Shown: positions 31,630-39,717 of the stretch, piece after piece
Position numbering within the stretch: position 1 is the first letter of the stretch
Layout of the letters: each line of letters begins with the position of its first letter
Position numbers and translations under genes: made by a program
Assembly (NCBI GenBank): GCA_964459635.1
Contig: CAYWMQ010000002.1
Span: forward strand, 1-64,000
From: CAYWMQ01 sp964459635
GTDB lineage: Bacteria > Patescibacteriota > Minisyncoccia > Phycocordibacterales > UBA12088
Length of the DNA stretch: 64,000 bases
Direction of reading: 5' to 3'
The notes under the pieces: model-generated
The model's input: only the letters and a program-made list of their open reading frames with translations
What the model was told of the DNA's origin: nothing
Databases searched by the model: none

Positions 31630-32904
31630 CTAATACTCCCGGATGGAGATTTGTGCGTCTATCTTGCGTACGAGGTCGAGCACGACCGACACGACAATGA
31701 GAAGAGCGGTGCCGCCTATGGCATAGGCCTGAGAGCCCGTAATAGCCTGCATACCGAGCGGCAACACTGCGATAGCCCCGAGGAAGAGTGCGCCCACGAG
31801 AGTGATGCGTGTAAGGATGTTCGCAAGATACGCTGCGGTGGCACCGCCGGGCCGTACGCCGGGAATGAACGCGCCCGACTTCTGCAGATTCGTGCTGATA
31901 GACTGCGGATCAAAGGTGACAGCGGTGTAGAAGTAGGTGAATAGCACCACAAATATGAAGTACAGGCCGGCATAGAGCCACTGTATCTGGAAATACGTGA
32001 GCGCCTGCTGCGCAAAGGCGGCCACCTGCGGCTGGTCCACGGTAACGAGGAAGTTCAGGAGCATCTGCGGAAACAGCAGTATGGAAAGCGCAAAGATGAT
32101 GGGAATGACACCGGCTTGGTTGACCCGGAGCGGCAGGTATGTGGACACGCCACCATAGCTCTTGCCTCCGCGCACCTGCTTGGCGTAGGTGATAGGTACG
32201 GGACGCTCCGCTTCCGTGATGGTCACCACCGCGGCGGTGACCGCAATAGCTGCCACAACAACGCCCAGGTAGAGGGGTATCTGTGACGGATCGTAATTGA
32301 AAAGCACCTGGCTTGCGGTGGTTGGAAGCGCCGCAACGATACCCGCAAAGATGAGTACGGACACGCCGTTCCCTATGCCAAACTCACTGATGAGCTCACC
32401 TATCCACATGAGGAGTATCGAGCCGGCCGCAACCACAGTGACGTTAACGACAAAGGAGAAGAGCGTGAGGTCGGTCACGATACCCTGACGGGAAAGGAGC
32501 ATAAGGAAGCCGAACGCCTGCACGAACGCGAGCGGCACGGTGAGATACCGCGCGTACTGGGTAAATTTCTGGCGTCCCGCTTCACCTTCTTCCGTGTAGA
32601 GCGCCTTCACCTGCGGTGACATGATGGTGAGGAGCTGCATGATGATGGACGCCGTGATGTACGGACCCACACCAAGCATGACGATCGACAAATTGGAAAG
32701 GCCGCCACCCGAGAATATGTTCAGGAGGCCAAGGAACTGGTTGTTTGCAAAAAAAGCTTCAAGCTGTGTGACGTCCACGCCCGGAATCGGTATGGTAGCG
32801 AGCGCGCGGAAGACTACGAGCGCGCCGAGCAAAAAAAGAATGCGCATCCGCAGATTGGAATCCGCAAGTATGAGCCTGATGCGCTGCATGAACGTACTGA
32901 ACAT
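31630..32904 (-). CDS. secY: protein translocase subunit SecY
   Basis: 424 residues with ten membrane helices. Typical segments: F-R-A-L-A-T-I-P-I-P-G-V near the start, L-S-I-V-M-L-G-V-G-P-Y-I-T-A-S-I-I-M-Q-L-L, G-I-G-N-G-V-S-V-L-I-F-A-G-I and the cytoplasmic loop K-Q-V-R-G-G-K-S-Y-G-G. It forms the membrane channel for exported proteins such as the secreted proteins in this window. It follows rplO. Confidence 0.97.
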   Translation of the reverse strand: MFSTFMQRIRLILADSNLRMRILFLLGALVVFRALATIPIPGVDVTQLEAFFANNQFLGLLNIFSGGGLSNLSIVMLGVGPYITASIIMQLLTIMSPQVKALYTEEGEAGRQKFTQYARYLTVPLAFVQAFGFLMLLSRQGIVTDLTLFSFVVNVTVVAAGSILLMWIGELISEFGIGNGVSVLIFAGIVAALPTTASQVLFNYDPSQIPLYLGVVVAAIAVTAAVVTITEAERPVPITYAKQVRGGKSYGGVSTYLPLRVNQAGVIPIIFALSILLFPQMLLNFLVTVDQPQVAAFAQQALTYFQIQWLYAGLYFIFVVLFTYFYTAVTFDPQSISTNLQKSGAFIPGVRPGGATAAYLANILTRITLVGALFLGAIAVLPLGMQAITGSQAYAIGGTALLIVVSVVLDLVRKIDAQISIREY

Positions 32905-32957
32905 AAATTGCTGGATGTGGCGCTCACACGTCGGGCACCGGAATACTCACACAAAAA

Positions 32958-33407
32958 CTATAACACGTCACCGCCCGCTTTGCGTACCGCTTCGCCCGCC
33001 GCAGCGGAAAGGGAGCAGCCTGCGACAGTGAGCCGCTTTGTGAGTGCGCCTGTGGCAAGTATTTTCACTTCGGGAAGTACACCGGATGCACGCGAGATGA
33101 GCCCCTTGGACGCGAGGGTCTTCGGATCCACACGGTCGCCCGCCGCAAACACACGCTCAAGCGCCGCAAGCGAAACGGGCGTAGGCTTCACGCGGCCACT
33201 ATGCACCGTACGTGCGCGATTTTTTCCGTGACCGCGACGCTTCGGGATCTTCTTGATAATGTCGCGCTCCACGGGACGTATCTTGCGCCCTGCACGAGCC
33301 TTCTGGCCTTTATGCCCGCGACCGGATGTTTTGCCACGCTTTCCGCCACGCCCGATGCGGCGCGCTCCTTTGTTCGTGGCTGGTTTGGTGATGTCGTGCT
33401 GTTGCAT
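32958..33407 (-). CDS. rplO: ribosomal protein uL15
   Basis: 149 residues. The N-terminal Gly/Arg/Lys-rich tail (K-G-A-R-R-I-G-R-G-G-K-R-G-K-T-S-G-R-G-H-K-G) that threads through 23S rRNA and the C-terminal globular domain are present. It begins 11 bases after rpsE; no gene for uL30 lies between. Confidence 0.96.
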   Translation of the reverse strand: MQQHDITKPATNKGARRIGRGGKRGKTSGRGHKGQKARAGRKIRPVERDIIKKIPKRRGHGKNRARTVHSGRVKPTPVSLAALERVFAAGDRVDPKTLASKGLISRASGVLPEVKILATGALTKRLTVAGCSLSAAAGEAVRKAGGDVL

Positions 33408-33418
33408 GGTAGTGGGCT

Positions 33419-34027
33419 TTACTGCACCTCTTTACGAGCAGCCTTGGCTTCGGGGGCTGCCGCCTTGCGACGGCGCGGCGTAAGTCGCGACAGCGCAAGA
33501 GTGGTCGCACGCGCGTTGTTCAGATGATTCTTGCTGCGCGAGAGGATCTTGCCGGAAACATTGCGCAGGCCCGCAAGCTCAAGTACGGTGCGTACGGCAG
33601 ACCCGGCCTTGAGGCCCTTCCCGGGCGCAGGCATAAGCAGCACCTGAGACGCTGCATACTTGGCAGCCGACTCGTGCGGTATGGAGCCCTCATCGGTAAT
33701 AGGTACGCGCACCAAATGCTTCTTTGCATCGCGCGTTGCCTTTTCAATGGCGAGCGCCGTGTCCATGGCCTTACCGAGCCCCACGCCCACCTGACCGCGA
33801 CCATTGCCTATGACCACCGCCACACTGAACGCGAAGCGACGACCTCCCGCGACCACGCGTGTGACACGACGGATGGAGAGGAGTTTGTTGTCAAACTCGC
33901 TGCGTGCGCGCGGCTCACGCGCCCTGCGTGGTCGGCGCGGCATGCGCTCACCGCCGCGGCCACCGCGTGGCGCTTCCGCCGGGCTCTCCCCTTGTCGCGC
34001 TTTCGTCTGTACAGGTGTGTCTGTCAT
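33419..34027 (-). CDS. rpsE: ribosomal protein uS5
   Basis: 202 residues, longer than the 160-170 typical because of a 50-residue Arg/Pro/Gly-rich N-terminal extension. The double-stranded RNA-binding motif (R-R-V-T-R-V-V-A-G-G-R-R-F-A-F-S) and G-N-G-R-G-Q-V-G-V-G-L-G-K-A segment are intact. Small subunit decoding fidelity protein. Confidence 0.95.
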   Translation of the reverse strand: MTDTPVQTKARQGESPAEAPRGGRGGERMPRRPRRAREPRARSEFDNKLLSIRRVTRVVAGGRRFAFSVAVVIGNGRGQVGVGLGKAMDTALAIEKATRDAKKHLVRVPITDEGSIPHESAAKYAASQVLLMPAPGKGLKAGSAVRTVLELAGLRNVSGKILSRSKNHLNNARATTLALSRLTPRRRKAAAPEAKAARKEVQ

Positions 34028-34038
34028 GGTGAGTATGT

Positions 34039-34389
34039 TTAAAGCTGCAGGCCGCCCTCGCGTGCACCCTCCGCCACTTCACGTATCGCGCCCGCGTACA
34101 GGAAGCCGCCTCGGTCAAAGACCACACACTCAATGCCGGCCTTCTTTGCGCGTGACGCTATCTCTTCACCCACCGCACGTGCGCGTGCGCGCAAACCTTC
34201 CGCCTTGACCGTCCGCGTGTTTGCCGCCGCCAGGGTGCGACCGGCTGCATCGTCAATAAGCTGCGCGTAGAGTGCCGTGTTGCTCCTGAAGACCGCCAGA
34301 CGCGGGCGCTCCGCCGTACCTGCAATGTTCGCGCGTATGCGTGCGTGACGACGTGTCCTTTTTTCTGTTTTTGGATTGCCGGTGGCCAT
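34039..34389 (-). CDS. rplR: ribosomal protein uL18
   Basis: 116 residues. R-R-H-A-R-I-R-A-N-I-A-G-T, R-P-R-L-A-V-F-R-S-N, and the C-terminal F-D-R-G-G-F-L-Y-A-G segment are typical. Binds 5S rRNA together with uL5. Confidence 0.95.
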   Translation of the reverse strand: MATGNPKTEKRTRRHARIRANIAGTAERPRLAVFRSNTALYAQLIDDAAGRTLAAANTRTVKAEGLRARARAVGEEIASRAKKAGIECVVFDRGGFLYAGAIREVAEGAREGGLQL

Positions 34390-34395
34390 AGTACG

Positions 34396-34929
34396 CTATG
34401 AAGCTTTCTTACCCTGCTTACGGCGGATAACCTCGTCGCTGTAGCGGAAGCCCTTGCCCTTGTACGGCTCAGGCTTCTTGATAGCGCGAATGTTCGCTGC
34501 AAACTGGCCGAGTGCGTCCTTGTCAATGGAGGTCATGGTGAGCTCGTTCTTCTCTGCAGCTGCGGTAATGCCGGCGGGAATAGCGACCTTGACTTGGTGT
34601 GAAAAACCCACGTTCAAGGTAAGCTCGCTTCCCGCGACAGCCATACGGTAGCCTACACCCTCGAGAATGAGCTTCTTTGTGTACGGCGTACGGACACCGG
34701 TGAGCATGTTGCGCACATGCGCCGCATAGGTACCCCAAAGCGCGCGGGCAAGCTTCGTCTCGTTCTTCGGGCTCACCTGCACCTCACTGCCGGAGACCAC
34801 CACCTCCACGTACGGATGGATGGGCTTGGAAAGCTCACCCTTCGGTCCTTTCACGCTCAAGACACCGTCCGAGACGCGCACTTCGGTACCTGAAGGAATG
34901 GTTGTTGGTCGTTTACCTATTCTGCTCAT
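34396..34929 (-). CDS. rplF: ribosomal protein uL6
   Basis: ATG 34929 gives M-S-R-I-G-K-R-P, the universal uL6 start, and 177 residues. The two related domains and the G-K-G-F-R-Y-S-D-E-V-I-R-R-K-Q-G-K-K end (usually ...PEPYKGKG) are present. Long upstream extensions in frame are spurious. Confidence 0.96.
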   Translation of the reverse strand: MSRIGKRPTTIPSGTEVRVSDGVLSVKGPKGELSKPIHPYVEVVVSGSEVQVSPKNETKLARALWGTYAAHVRNMLTGVRTPYTKKLILEGVGYRMAVAGSELTLNVGFSHQVKVAIPAGITAAAEKNELTMTSIDKDALGQFAANIRAIKKPEPYKGKGFRYSDEVIRRKQGKKAS

Positions 34930-34951
34930 ACTAGTAGTGAAGCGTGTCGTG

Positions 34952-35341
34952 TTACCAGATCTCAAACAAAAGCTCTCCGCCAACCTTTTCGCGTTTTGCC
35001 TCCTCGCCTGAAAGCACACCTTTCGGGGTTGAGACATAGAGCGTACCTGTACCGCCTCGTACGGACTGTATATCGGTAGCCCCCGCGTAGACGCGACACC
35101 CGGGCTTGGACACGCGGCGCACGTCATTAAAGCGGTACTTCCCCGAGTCCGACCGTGCGAGCGTAAGCTCAAGCGTACGATGTGCCTTCTTTCCGCGCTT
35201 GGCTACCTCGCTCACAATACCGCGTTCGCGCAGCTTCTCCGCTATAGCGGCCTTTATGTTCGAAAGAGGTACTACGACCACGTCCTTTCCGGCAAGGCGG
35301 GCGGTCTTGAGGCGATTGATCATGTCTGCGATGGGATCCAT
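34952..35341 (-). CDS. rpsH: ribosomal protein uS8
   Basis: ATG 35341 gives M-D-P-I-A-D-M-I-N-R-L and 129 residues, both typical. The C-terminal S-T-P-K-G-V-L-S-G-E-E-A is the rRNA-binding motif. In many bacteria uS8 represses the spc operon. Confidence 0.96.
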   Translation of the reverse strand: MDPIADMINRLKTARLAGKDVVVVPLSNIKAAIAEKLRERGIVSEVAKRGKKAHRTLELTLARSDSGKYRFNDVRRVSKPGCRVYAGATDIQSVRGGTGTLYVSTPKGVLSGEEAKREKVGGELLFEIW

Positions 35342-35393
35342 GGTGAGGTGAAGTATGAGGTACTGGTATGGGAATAGGCAATGTGTCGGCGAA

Positions 35394-35579
35394 CTACCAG
35401 CTGCTTTTCTTAACGCCCGGAAGGAAGCCTTCGTTGGCGAGTTCGCGGAAACAGATGCGGCACATATCGAAGTCGCGCATAAAACCACGGCCGCGGCCAC
35501 AGCGGAAGCAGCGATTGGTAGCCCGTGTCGTAAACTTGGGCTTCTTTTGCGAACGGGCGATGACTGATTTCTTTGCCAT
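35394..35579 (-). CDS. rpsN: ribosomal protein uS14, zinc-binding type
   Basis: 61 residues, start M-A-K-K-S. C-F-R-C-G-R (Cys 24, 27) and C-R-I-C-F-R-E-L (Cys 40, 43) form the zinc finger of the short uS14 type. Located between rplE and rpsH as usual. A 145-base spacer separates it from rplE. Confidence 0.96.
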   Translation of the reverse strand: MAKKSVIARSQKKPKFTTRATNRCFRCGRGRGFMRDFDMCRICFRELANEGFLPGVKKSSW

Positions 35580-35724
35580 GTGATTCTCTGTGGTGTATGT
35601 GGTACGTAGCCTGTGTACCTTCTCCTCACGTACGGATATCGAAATAAAAACGCTCACCTCCGAGCTTGGCGCATAGTAGCAGTATCGTTCCAGACTGTCA
35701 ACGCGACAGCCGGCACGACATACC

Positions 35725-36261
35725 CTATCGCTCACGCAAGGGCAAACCGATATGTCGCAGGTATGCCTCCGCCTCGCCTCGCGTCTTTGCGGTGGTCACG
35801 AGGGTCACCGCAAAACCGAACACATCGCGCTGCTCCTCGTCGGCCGTCTCCGGGAAAATGGTGTGCTCACTCACGCCTATCGTGACGTTCCCCACCTCAT
35901 CGATGGCTTTGGGAGAAAGGCCGCGGAAGTCGCGCGTGCGCGGAAAGGCGATGTGTATGAGCTTGTCTACAAAGTCGCGCATGCGTGCGCCGCGCAAGGT
36001 GATCTGGTACCCCACCACGTCACCCTGGCGCACCTTGAAAGACGCGATGGACTTCTTCGCACCGCGTGCAGCGGGCTTCTGTCCGGTAATACGCGCCAGT
36101 CTGTCTTGTATGAGCTCGATCTTTTTCGGGTCCGCCACTTTGCCCACCCCCACCGAGATTACCGCCTTTACGAGCTTGGGTGTTTGCATGGTGTTCTTGT
36201 ACCCGTGCGTTTCGCGGAGCGCATCGTACACCGTCTTTTGTTTTTCGATGAGTGAAGCCAT
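35725..36261 (-). CDS. rplE: ribosomal protein uL5
   Basis: 178 residues, family length. Signature segments: N-T-M-Q-T-P-K-L-V-K-A-V-I-S-V-G, L-A-R-I-T-G-Q-K-P, K-S-I-A-S-F-K-V-R-Q-G and the R-D-F-R-G-L-S region. Binds 5S rRNA and touches the P-site tRNA. Starts 3 bases after rplX. Confidence 0.95.
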   Translation of the reverse strand: MASLIEKQKTVYDALRETHGYKNTMQTPKLVKAVISVGVGKVADPKKIELIQDRLARITGQKPAARGAKKSIASFKVRQGDVVGYQITLRGARMRDFVDKLIHIAFPRTRDFRGLSPKAIDEVGNVTIGVSEHTIFPETADEEQRDVFGFAVTLVTTAKTRGEAEAYLRHIGLPLRER

Positions 36262-36264
36262 GGT

Positions 36265-36579
36265 TTATGAGGAAAGTTTCGCGCCGCTCTTTTTTGCGAT
36301 GCGTACACGTTTATCGTTTTCTTTGGACACTCCAACGCGCGTGGCTTTGCCGGACTTTGGGTCGCGGAGCCCCACGTTTGACACATGAATGGGCGCAGCA
36401 AACTCAATAATGCCCCCGCCCTGCTTTGTTTGCTTGTTGGTCTTGCGGTGGCGCTTGTGGACATTGACGCCCTCCACCACCACCTGATCGGTGGCAGGCA
36501 GTGCGCGGAGCACAGTACCGCTCTTCCCGCGGTCCTTGCCTGCTCGTATGATGACTGTGTCTCCTTTTCTTATTTTCAT
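36265..36579 (-). CDS. rplX: ribosomal protein uL24
   Basis: ATG 36579 gives M-K-I-R-K-G-D-T-V-I-I-R-A-G-K-D-R-G-K-S-G-T-V, the KOW motif, in a 104-residue product. Starts 50S assembly. It is separated from rplN by a repeat-filled gap of 180 bases. Confidence 0.95.
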   Translation of the reverse strand: MKIRKGDTVIIRAGKDRGKSGTVLRALPATDQVVVEGVNVHKRHRKTNKQTKQGGGIIEFAAPIHVSNVGLRDPKSGKATRVGVSKENDKRVRIAKKSGAKLSS

Positions 36580-36612
36580 ACTGTAGTGATACAAATGCGA
36601 CTCCTCGTTACC

Positions 36613-36760
36613 CGATACCAATCAACGAATGTGTACTTGTCCCGCCGTAGCTCGTTTGCGAAGGGGGGGGCGAATGCTGCGAATAGATCCACCTATCTTG
36701 CTCTGACGCTGTGATCCATTCGTTGCATTCGTACCGTACTCGTGTAATTCGTATTGTGTT
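36613..36760. repeat. CGAAT dispersed repeat, copy C (interrupted and inverted pair)
   Basis: A forward unit starts CGATACCAATCAACGAAT at 36613, is interrupted by a CCGCCGTAGCTCG...GGGGGGG palindromic insert (about 36641-36668), resumes GCGAATGCTGCGAATA (36670-36685), and is followed by an inverted copy at 36716-36760. It lies in the rplN-rplX spacer of the operon. Confidence 0.75.
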
Positions 36761-37130
36761 ATAGAACTTCCGGTGCCATGCTCGCTATCTTCTGGTACCC
36801 CATCTCGCCAAGCTCGCGCGGGACGGGGCCGAACACGCGGTTGGCGCGGGGCTCTTTCTTTGCCTTGTCCACGATAACTACGGCGTTCTCATCAAAGCGG
36901 ATGTAGCTTCCGTCCTTGCGGCGGAACGGCTGCGCACTGCGCACCACCACCGCTGTGAGGACGTCCTTTTTCTTCACCGCCTTGCGCGGCTCTGCCACCT
37001 GCACGGAAAGAATAAGCAGATCACCAATGCGCGCGTAGCGTCTTTTGCTGCCGCCAAGTATCTTAAAGACGCGTCCGACCTTTGCGCCGGTGTTGTCTGC
37101 TATTTTGACGATGGATTGTGGCTGGATCAT
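36759..37130 (-). CDS. rplN: ribosomal protein uL14
   Basis: 123 residues. M-I-Q-P-Q-S, D-N-T-G-A-K, F-D-E-N-A-V-V-I-V and R-V-F-G-P-V-P-R-E-L are diagnostic. It contacts the small subunit at an intersubunit bridge. Confidence 0.97.
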   Translation of the reverse strand: MIQPQSIVKIADNTGAKVGRVFKILGGSKRRYARIGDLLILSVQVAEPRKAVKKKDVLTAVVVRSAQPFRRKDGSYIRFDENAVVIVDKAKKEPRANRVFGPVPRELGEMGYQKIASMAPEVL

Positions 37131-37195
37131 GGATGAGTTTTGAGTGTAGAGTGGTCAGTGTAGAGCGCTCTGTCCTGTTGCGTGGTGCAAGCGAC

Positions 37196-37459
37196 TTATC
37201 GAACAACAGTGAAGTGCTTCAGCTTACTCATCGGACGGCACTCGCGGATGGTGACCTTGTCGCCCTCTTTTGCGGTGTTGCCCGCATCGTGTACATGGTA
37301 GCGCTTCACGCGCGAAATAAACTTGCGGTACTTCGGGTGCTTCACAAAGCGTGTCACCGCCACCACCACGGTATCTTTCATCTTTGCGGACACCACCACG
37401 CCCGTAAGCGTGCGGGGTGTCGTAGGTGCGGCGGTGCTTTGTGTGTTGGGAGTATTCAT
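37196..37459 (-). CDS. rpsQ: ribosomal protein uS17
   Basis: 87 residues with the OB-fold pattern L-T-G-V-V-V-S-A-K-M-K-D-T-V-V-V-A-V and the terminal G-D-K-V-T-I-R-E-C-R-P-M-S-K segment. A Thr/Pro-rich N-terminal extension of about 15 residues precedes it. Confidence 0.95.
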   Translation of the reverse strand: MNTPNTQSTAAPTTPRTLTGVVVSAKMKDTVVVAVTRFVKHPKYRKFISRVKRYHVHDAGNTAKEGDKVTIRECRPMSKLKHFTVVR

Positions 37460-37476
37460 GGGAAATGATACGAGAG

Positions 37477-37701
37477 CTATGCTACCTCTTCGGCCACCTC
37501 AGGTGCCGTGGCAGGCGTAGTGGCTTTTTTGGTCAAGATGCGCGCGATCGTCCTGCGGAGTATGCGGCCTTCTTTTGTGTTACGCACGCGACTGCCCGCC
37601 TGACCAAAACGAAACTGACGCAATGCCTCGCGCTTTTCAGCCAAAAGCTTGCCAAGGTCGTCGGCGCTCATCTTTTCCAGCTCTTTCATGTGCTTGTTCA
37701 T
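37477..37701 (-). CDS. rpmC: ribosomal protein uL29
   Basis: ATG 37701 (MNKHMKELEKMS) gives 74 residues; a second Met 4 codons later is possible. Coiled-coil of two helices, with L-L-A-E-K-R-E-A-L-R-Q-F-R-F and R-N-T-K-E-G-R-I-L-R-R-T-I-A-R-I-L-T. Sits at the tunnel exit. The Ala/Thr/Pro tail is an extension. Confidence 0.92.
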   Translation of the reverse strand: MNKHMKELEKMSADDLGKLLAEKREALRQFRFGQAGSRVRNTKEGRILRRTIARILTKKATTPATAPEVAEEVA

Positions 37702-37764
37702 ATGTTCTACAGGTGAGTGCTTGAATGGTATAGCACGCGCGCGCCTTTGCTGCAACGTGTCACA

Positions 37765-38184
37765 CTATGCACGGCTCGCGAAGCGTACGGCAACAGGCAG
37801 CTTTGCGCCCGCTTTCCGCAGGGCTTCCTTCGCTACGGCTTCGGAAACGCCGTCCACTTCAAACAGTACGCGCCCGGGAAGCACTTCAACCTCGTACGCC
37901 TCGACATCGCCCTTGCCCTTACCCATACCAACCTCGGCAGCCTTCTGCGTATATGGGCGGTCAGGGAAAATGCGAATCCATGTGCGGCCGTTCTTTCCCA
38001 GTGCGCGACTGATGGTGCGACGGGCGGCCTCTATCTGATTGCTGCGGATGCGGCCCTGCTCGGTGGCCTTGATGGCAAAAGAGCCGAACGAAACCTCCGT
38101 GCCGCGCGTGGCCGCGTGACGGTACTGCAAGGCGTTGCGCCCGCGGTGCCATTTACGAAACTTTACTTTTTTGGGAAGCAGCAT
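37765..38184 (-). CDS. rplP: ribosomal protein uL16
   Basis: 139 residues. Start M-L-L-P-K-K-V-K-F-R-K-W-H-R-G; I-E-A-A-R-R-T-I-S-R; R-I-F-P-D-R-P-Y-T-Q-K-A-A-E-V-G-M-G-K-G-K-G are diagnostic. Located near the A-site of the large subunit. Confidence 0.97.
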   Translation of the reverse strand: MLLPKKVKFRKWHRGRNALQYRHAATRGTEVSFGSFAIKATEQGRIRSNQIEAARRTISRALGKNGRTWIRIFPDRPYTQKAAEVGMGKGKGDVEAYEVEVLPGRVLFEVDGVSEAVAKEALRKAGAKLPVAVRFASRA

Positions 38185-38194
38185 GGTGGTGGTG

Positions 38195-38869
38195 TTACGC
38201 GTTTTCTTCGCCCTCGAATATCTCGCCCTTGTATATCCAAACTTTCACCCCAATGAGACCGGTGTATGCGATGTATGCCTCCGCGCGCGCAAAGTCTACG
38301 TCCGCGCGAAGCGTCTGGAGCGGCACGCGCCCGCGCTTGATCTCTTCGCTTCGGCTCATTTCGCTGCCGCCGATGCGGCCGGAAATGCCGATGCGCACGC
38401 CCAATACACCCCTGTTGGCCATCACCTTGTCGACCGTCTGCTTGAGGACGCGGCGAAACGGCATGCGCTTTTCAAGACCCTCAGCCACCATTTCGGCGAC
38501 TATCTGCGCGTTTGCCTCGGGATTGCGCACCTCTTCGATATCAAACTTAACCTCTGCCGTATCGCCCGGTGAGAGCGTCGCCAGTTTCTTTGCTATTTCC
38601 TTTCGTATACGCTGAGCACCTTCGCCTGAGCGACCGATGATGAGGCCCGGACGCGCCGTCTTCACGATGATGCGCAGTATGCCGGCGTTGCGCTCTATCT
38701 CGATAGACGCAACGTACATGCCCTTGAGGCGCTTTTTGAGCCACTCACGGAGGAGTGTATCAGCACGAAGGTACTGCTTGTACTGCTTGCCGTCACGCAC
38801 AAACCAGCGGCTCTTCCAGTCGCGTATGATGCCGATGCGTATGCCGTATGGATGTGCGATGTGAGTCAT
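38195..38869 (-). CDS. rpsC: ribosomal protein uS3
   Basis: 224 residues. Start M-T-H-I-A-H-P-Y-G-I-R-I-G; KH domain with I-I-G-R-S-G-E-G; C-terminal G-R-I-G-G-S-E-M-S-R and I-G-V-K-V-W-I-Y-K-G. Part of the mRNA entry channel and its helicase activity. Followed upstream by an AGTAG-type low-complexity tract (38873-38911). Confidence 0.96.
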   Translation of the reverse strand: MTHIAHPYGIRIGIIRDWKSRWFVRDGKQYKQYLRADTLLREWLKKRLKGMYVASIEIERNAGILRIIVKTARPGLIIGRSGEGAQRIRKEIAKKLATLSPGDTAEVKFDIEEVRNPEANAQIVAEMVAEGLEKRMPFRRVLKQTVDKVMANRGVLGVRIGISGRIGGSEMSRSEEIKRGRVPLQTLRADVDFARAEAYIAYTGLIGVKVWIYKGEIFEGEENA

Positions 38870-38872
38870 AGA

Positions 38873-38911
38873 AGCGAGTAGAAAGTAGGAAGTAGCAAGT
38901 AGTAAGCAGCG
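38873..38911. repeat. AGTAG low-complexity tract between rpsC and rplV
   Basis: The whole spacer is an imperfect run of (A)GTAG/AAGTAG units. Similar GAGTG/AGTAG tracts occur at about 29608-29636, 37136-37171 and 46321-46366, always next to start codons or between genes. Confidence 0.55.
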
Positions 38912-38916
38912 CGGGA

Positions 38917-39261
38917 TTAACGATTTACCGGTTCGCGGTCGCGAAGCTCCACCTTCACATGCGAAGACTCGCGGTTGATGGGGGCGGCGCGACCGAACGC
39001 GCGAGGCATGTAGCGCGTAAAGGTCAGCCCCTTGTCGGCGGTAATGGTGGACACCACAAGCGACTCGTCCGTGCGGCTCGTGTCTTTCTGTCGTGCATTT
39101 GCAGCGGCGGATGCGATGAGCTTCTTGATGGGAAGCGCGGCCTTCTGCGGCATGTGCGTGAGGAGCGTGAGCGCTTCGTCCACCGTCTTACCGCGCACCA
39201 CGTCTATGACGAGGCGCACCTTGCGCGGAGCTTGTCGATAGTTTTTTAGTGATGCTTTCAT
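38917..39261 (-). CDS. rplV: ribosomal protein uL22
   Basis: ATG 39261 (M-K-A-S-L-K-N-Y-R-Q-A-P-R-K-V-R-L) gives 114 residues. The long hairpin loop region with R-Y-M-P-R-A-F-G-R-A that lines the exit tunnel is present. Start chosen by the conserved N-terminus; an ATG 7 codons earlier lies in the repeat. Confidence 0.96.
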   Translation of the reverse strand: MKASLKNYRQAPRKVRLVIDVVRGKTVDEALTLLTHMPQKAALPIKKLIASAAANARQKDTSRTDESLVVSTITADKGLTFTRYMPRAFGRAAPINRESSHVKVELRDREPVNR

Positions 39262-39270
39262 GTGATGATG

Positions 39271-39310
39271 TATTCGCGGCATTCGTACTCATTCGCAGAT
39301 TCGTATCGTG
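39271..39310 (-). repeat. CGAAT dispersed repeat, copy D
   Basis: The reverse complement starts CACGATACGAATC and ends ACGAATGCCGCGAATA. It begins directly at the rpsS stop codon and fills the rpsS-rplV spacer. Confidence 0.82.
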
Positions 39311-39655
39311 CTATTTCTTACCGGTCGTCGTGGCTGCCTTGGCGGCCTTGGCTGCCTGTATCTCGGCGTCCTTGCGCTTCTGCTCAAGCTCCTTCTGGAT
39401 CTTACCGCCGTGCCGTAGGAACTTCGTCGTCGGAGAAAACTCGCCAAGCTTGTGGCCCACCATGTCCTCCGTGCAGAGCACCTCCACGTGCGACTTGCCG
39501 TTGTGGACGCCAAACGTGAAGCCGACCATTTCGGGGCTGATGGTGCACGCGCGCGACCACGTGCGAATAACCCCGGTCGTTTGCGGCTTCTTGCCCTCTA
39601 TCTTTTTCAAGACACGGGGGTCAACGTATGGTCCTTTCTTGAGTGAGCGTGACAT
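39311..39655 (-). CDS. rpsS: ribosomal protein uS19
   Basis: 114 residues against about 92 usual; the last 25 form a Lys/Ala/Glu-rich helical extension. Core motifs M-S-R-S-L-K-K-G-P-Y-V-D, T-W-S-R-A-C-T-I and G-H-K-L-G-E-F-S-P-T are intact. Located in the head of the small subunit next to the A-site. Confidence 0.96.
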   Translation of the reverse strand: MSRSLKKGPYVDPRVLKKIEGKKPQTTGVIRTWSRACTISPEMVGFTFGVHNGKSHVEVLCTEDMVGHKLGEFSPTTKFLRHGGKIQKELEQKRKDAEIQAAKAAKAATTTGKK

Positions 39656-39717
39656 GGTGTGTGATGACTGTGTGAGGTGCGCCTATACTACGCAACACCC
39701 CGAGTATTGTCAACGAA

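Noticed and set aside
34930..35172. Long N-terminal extension of uL6 (likewise for uS8, uS14, EF-Tu, EF-G and FtsH)
   Set aside because: The conserved family N-termini begin at the inner Met, and the extensions overlap neighbouring genes or promoters.
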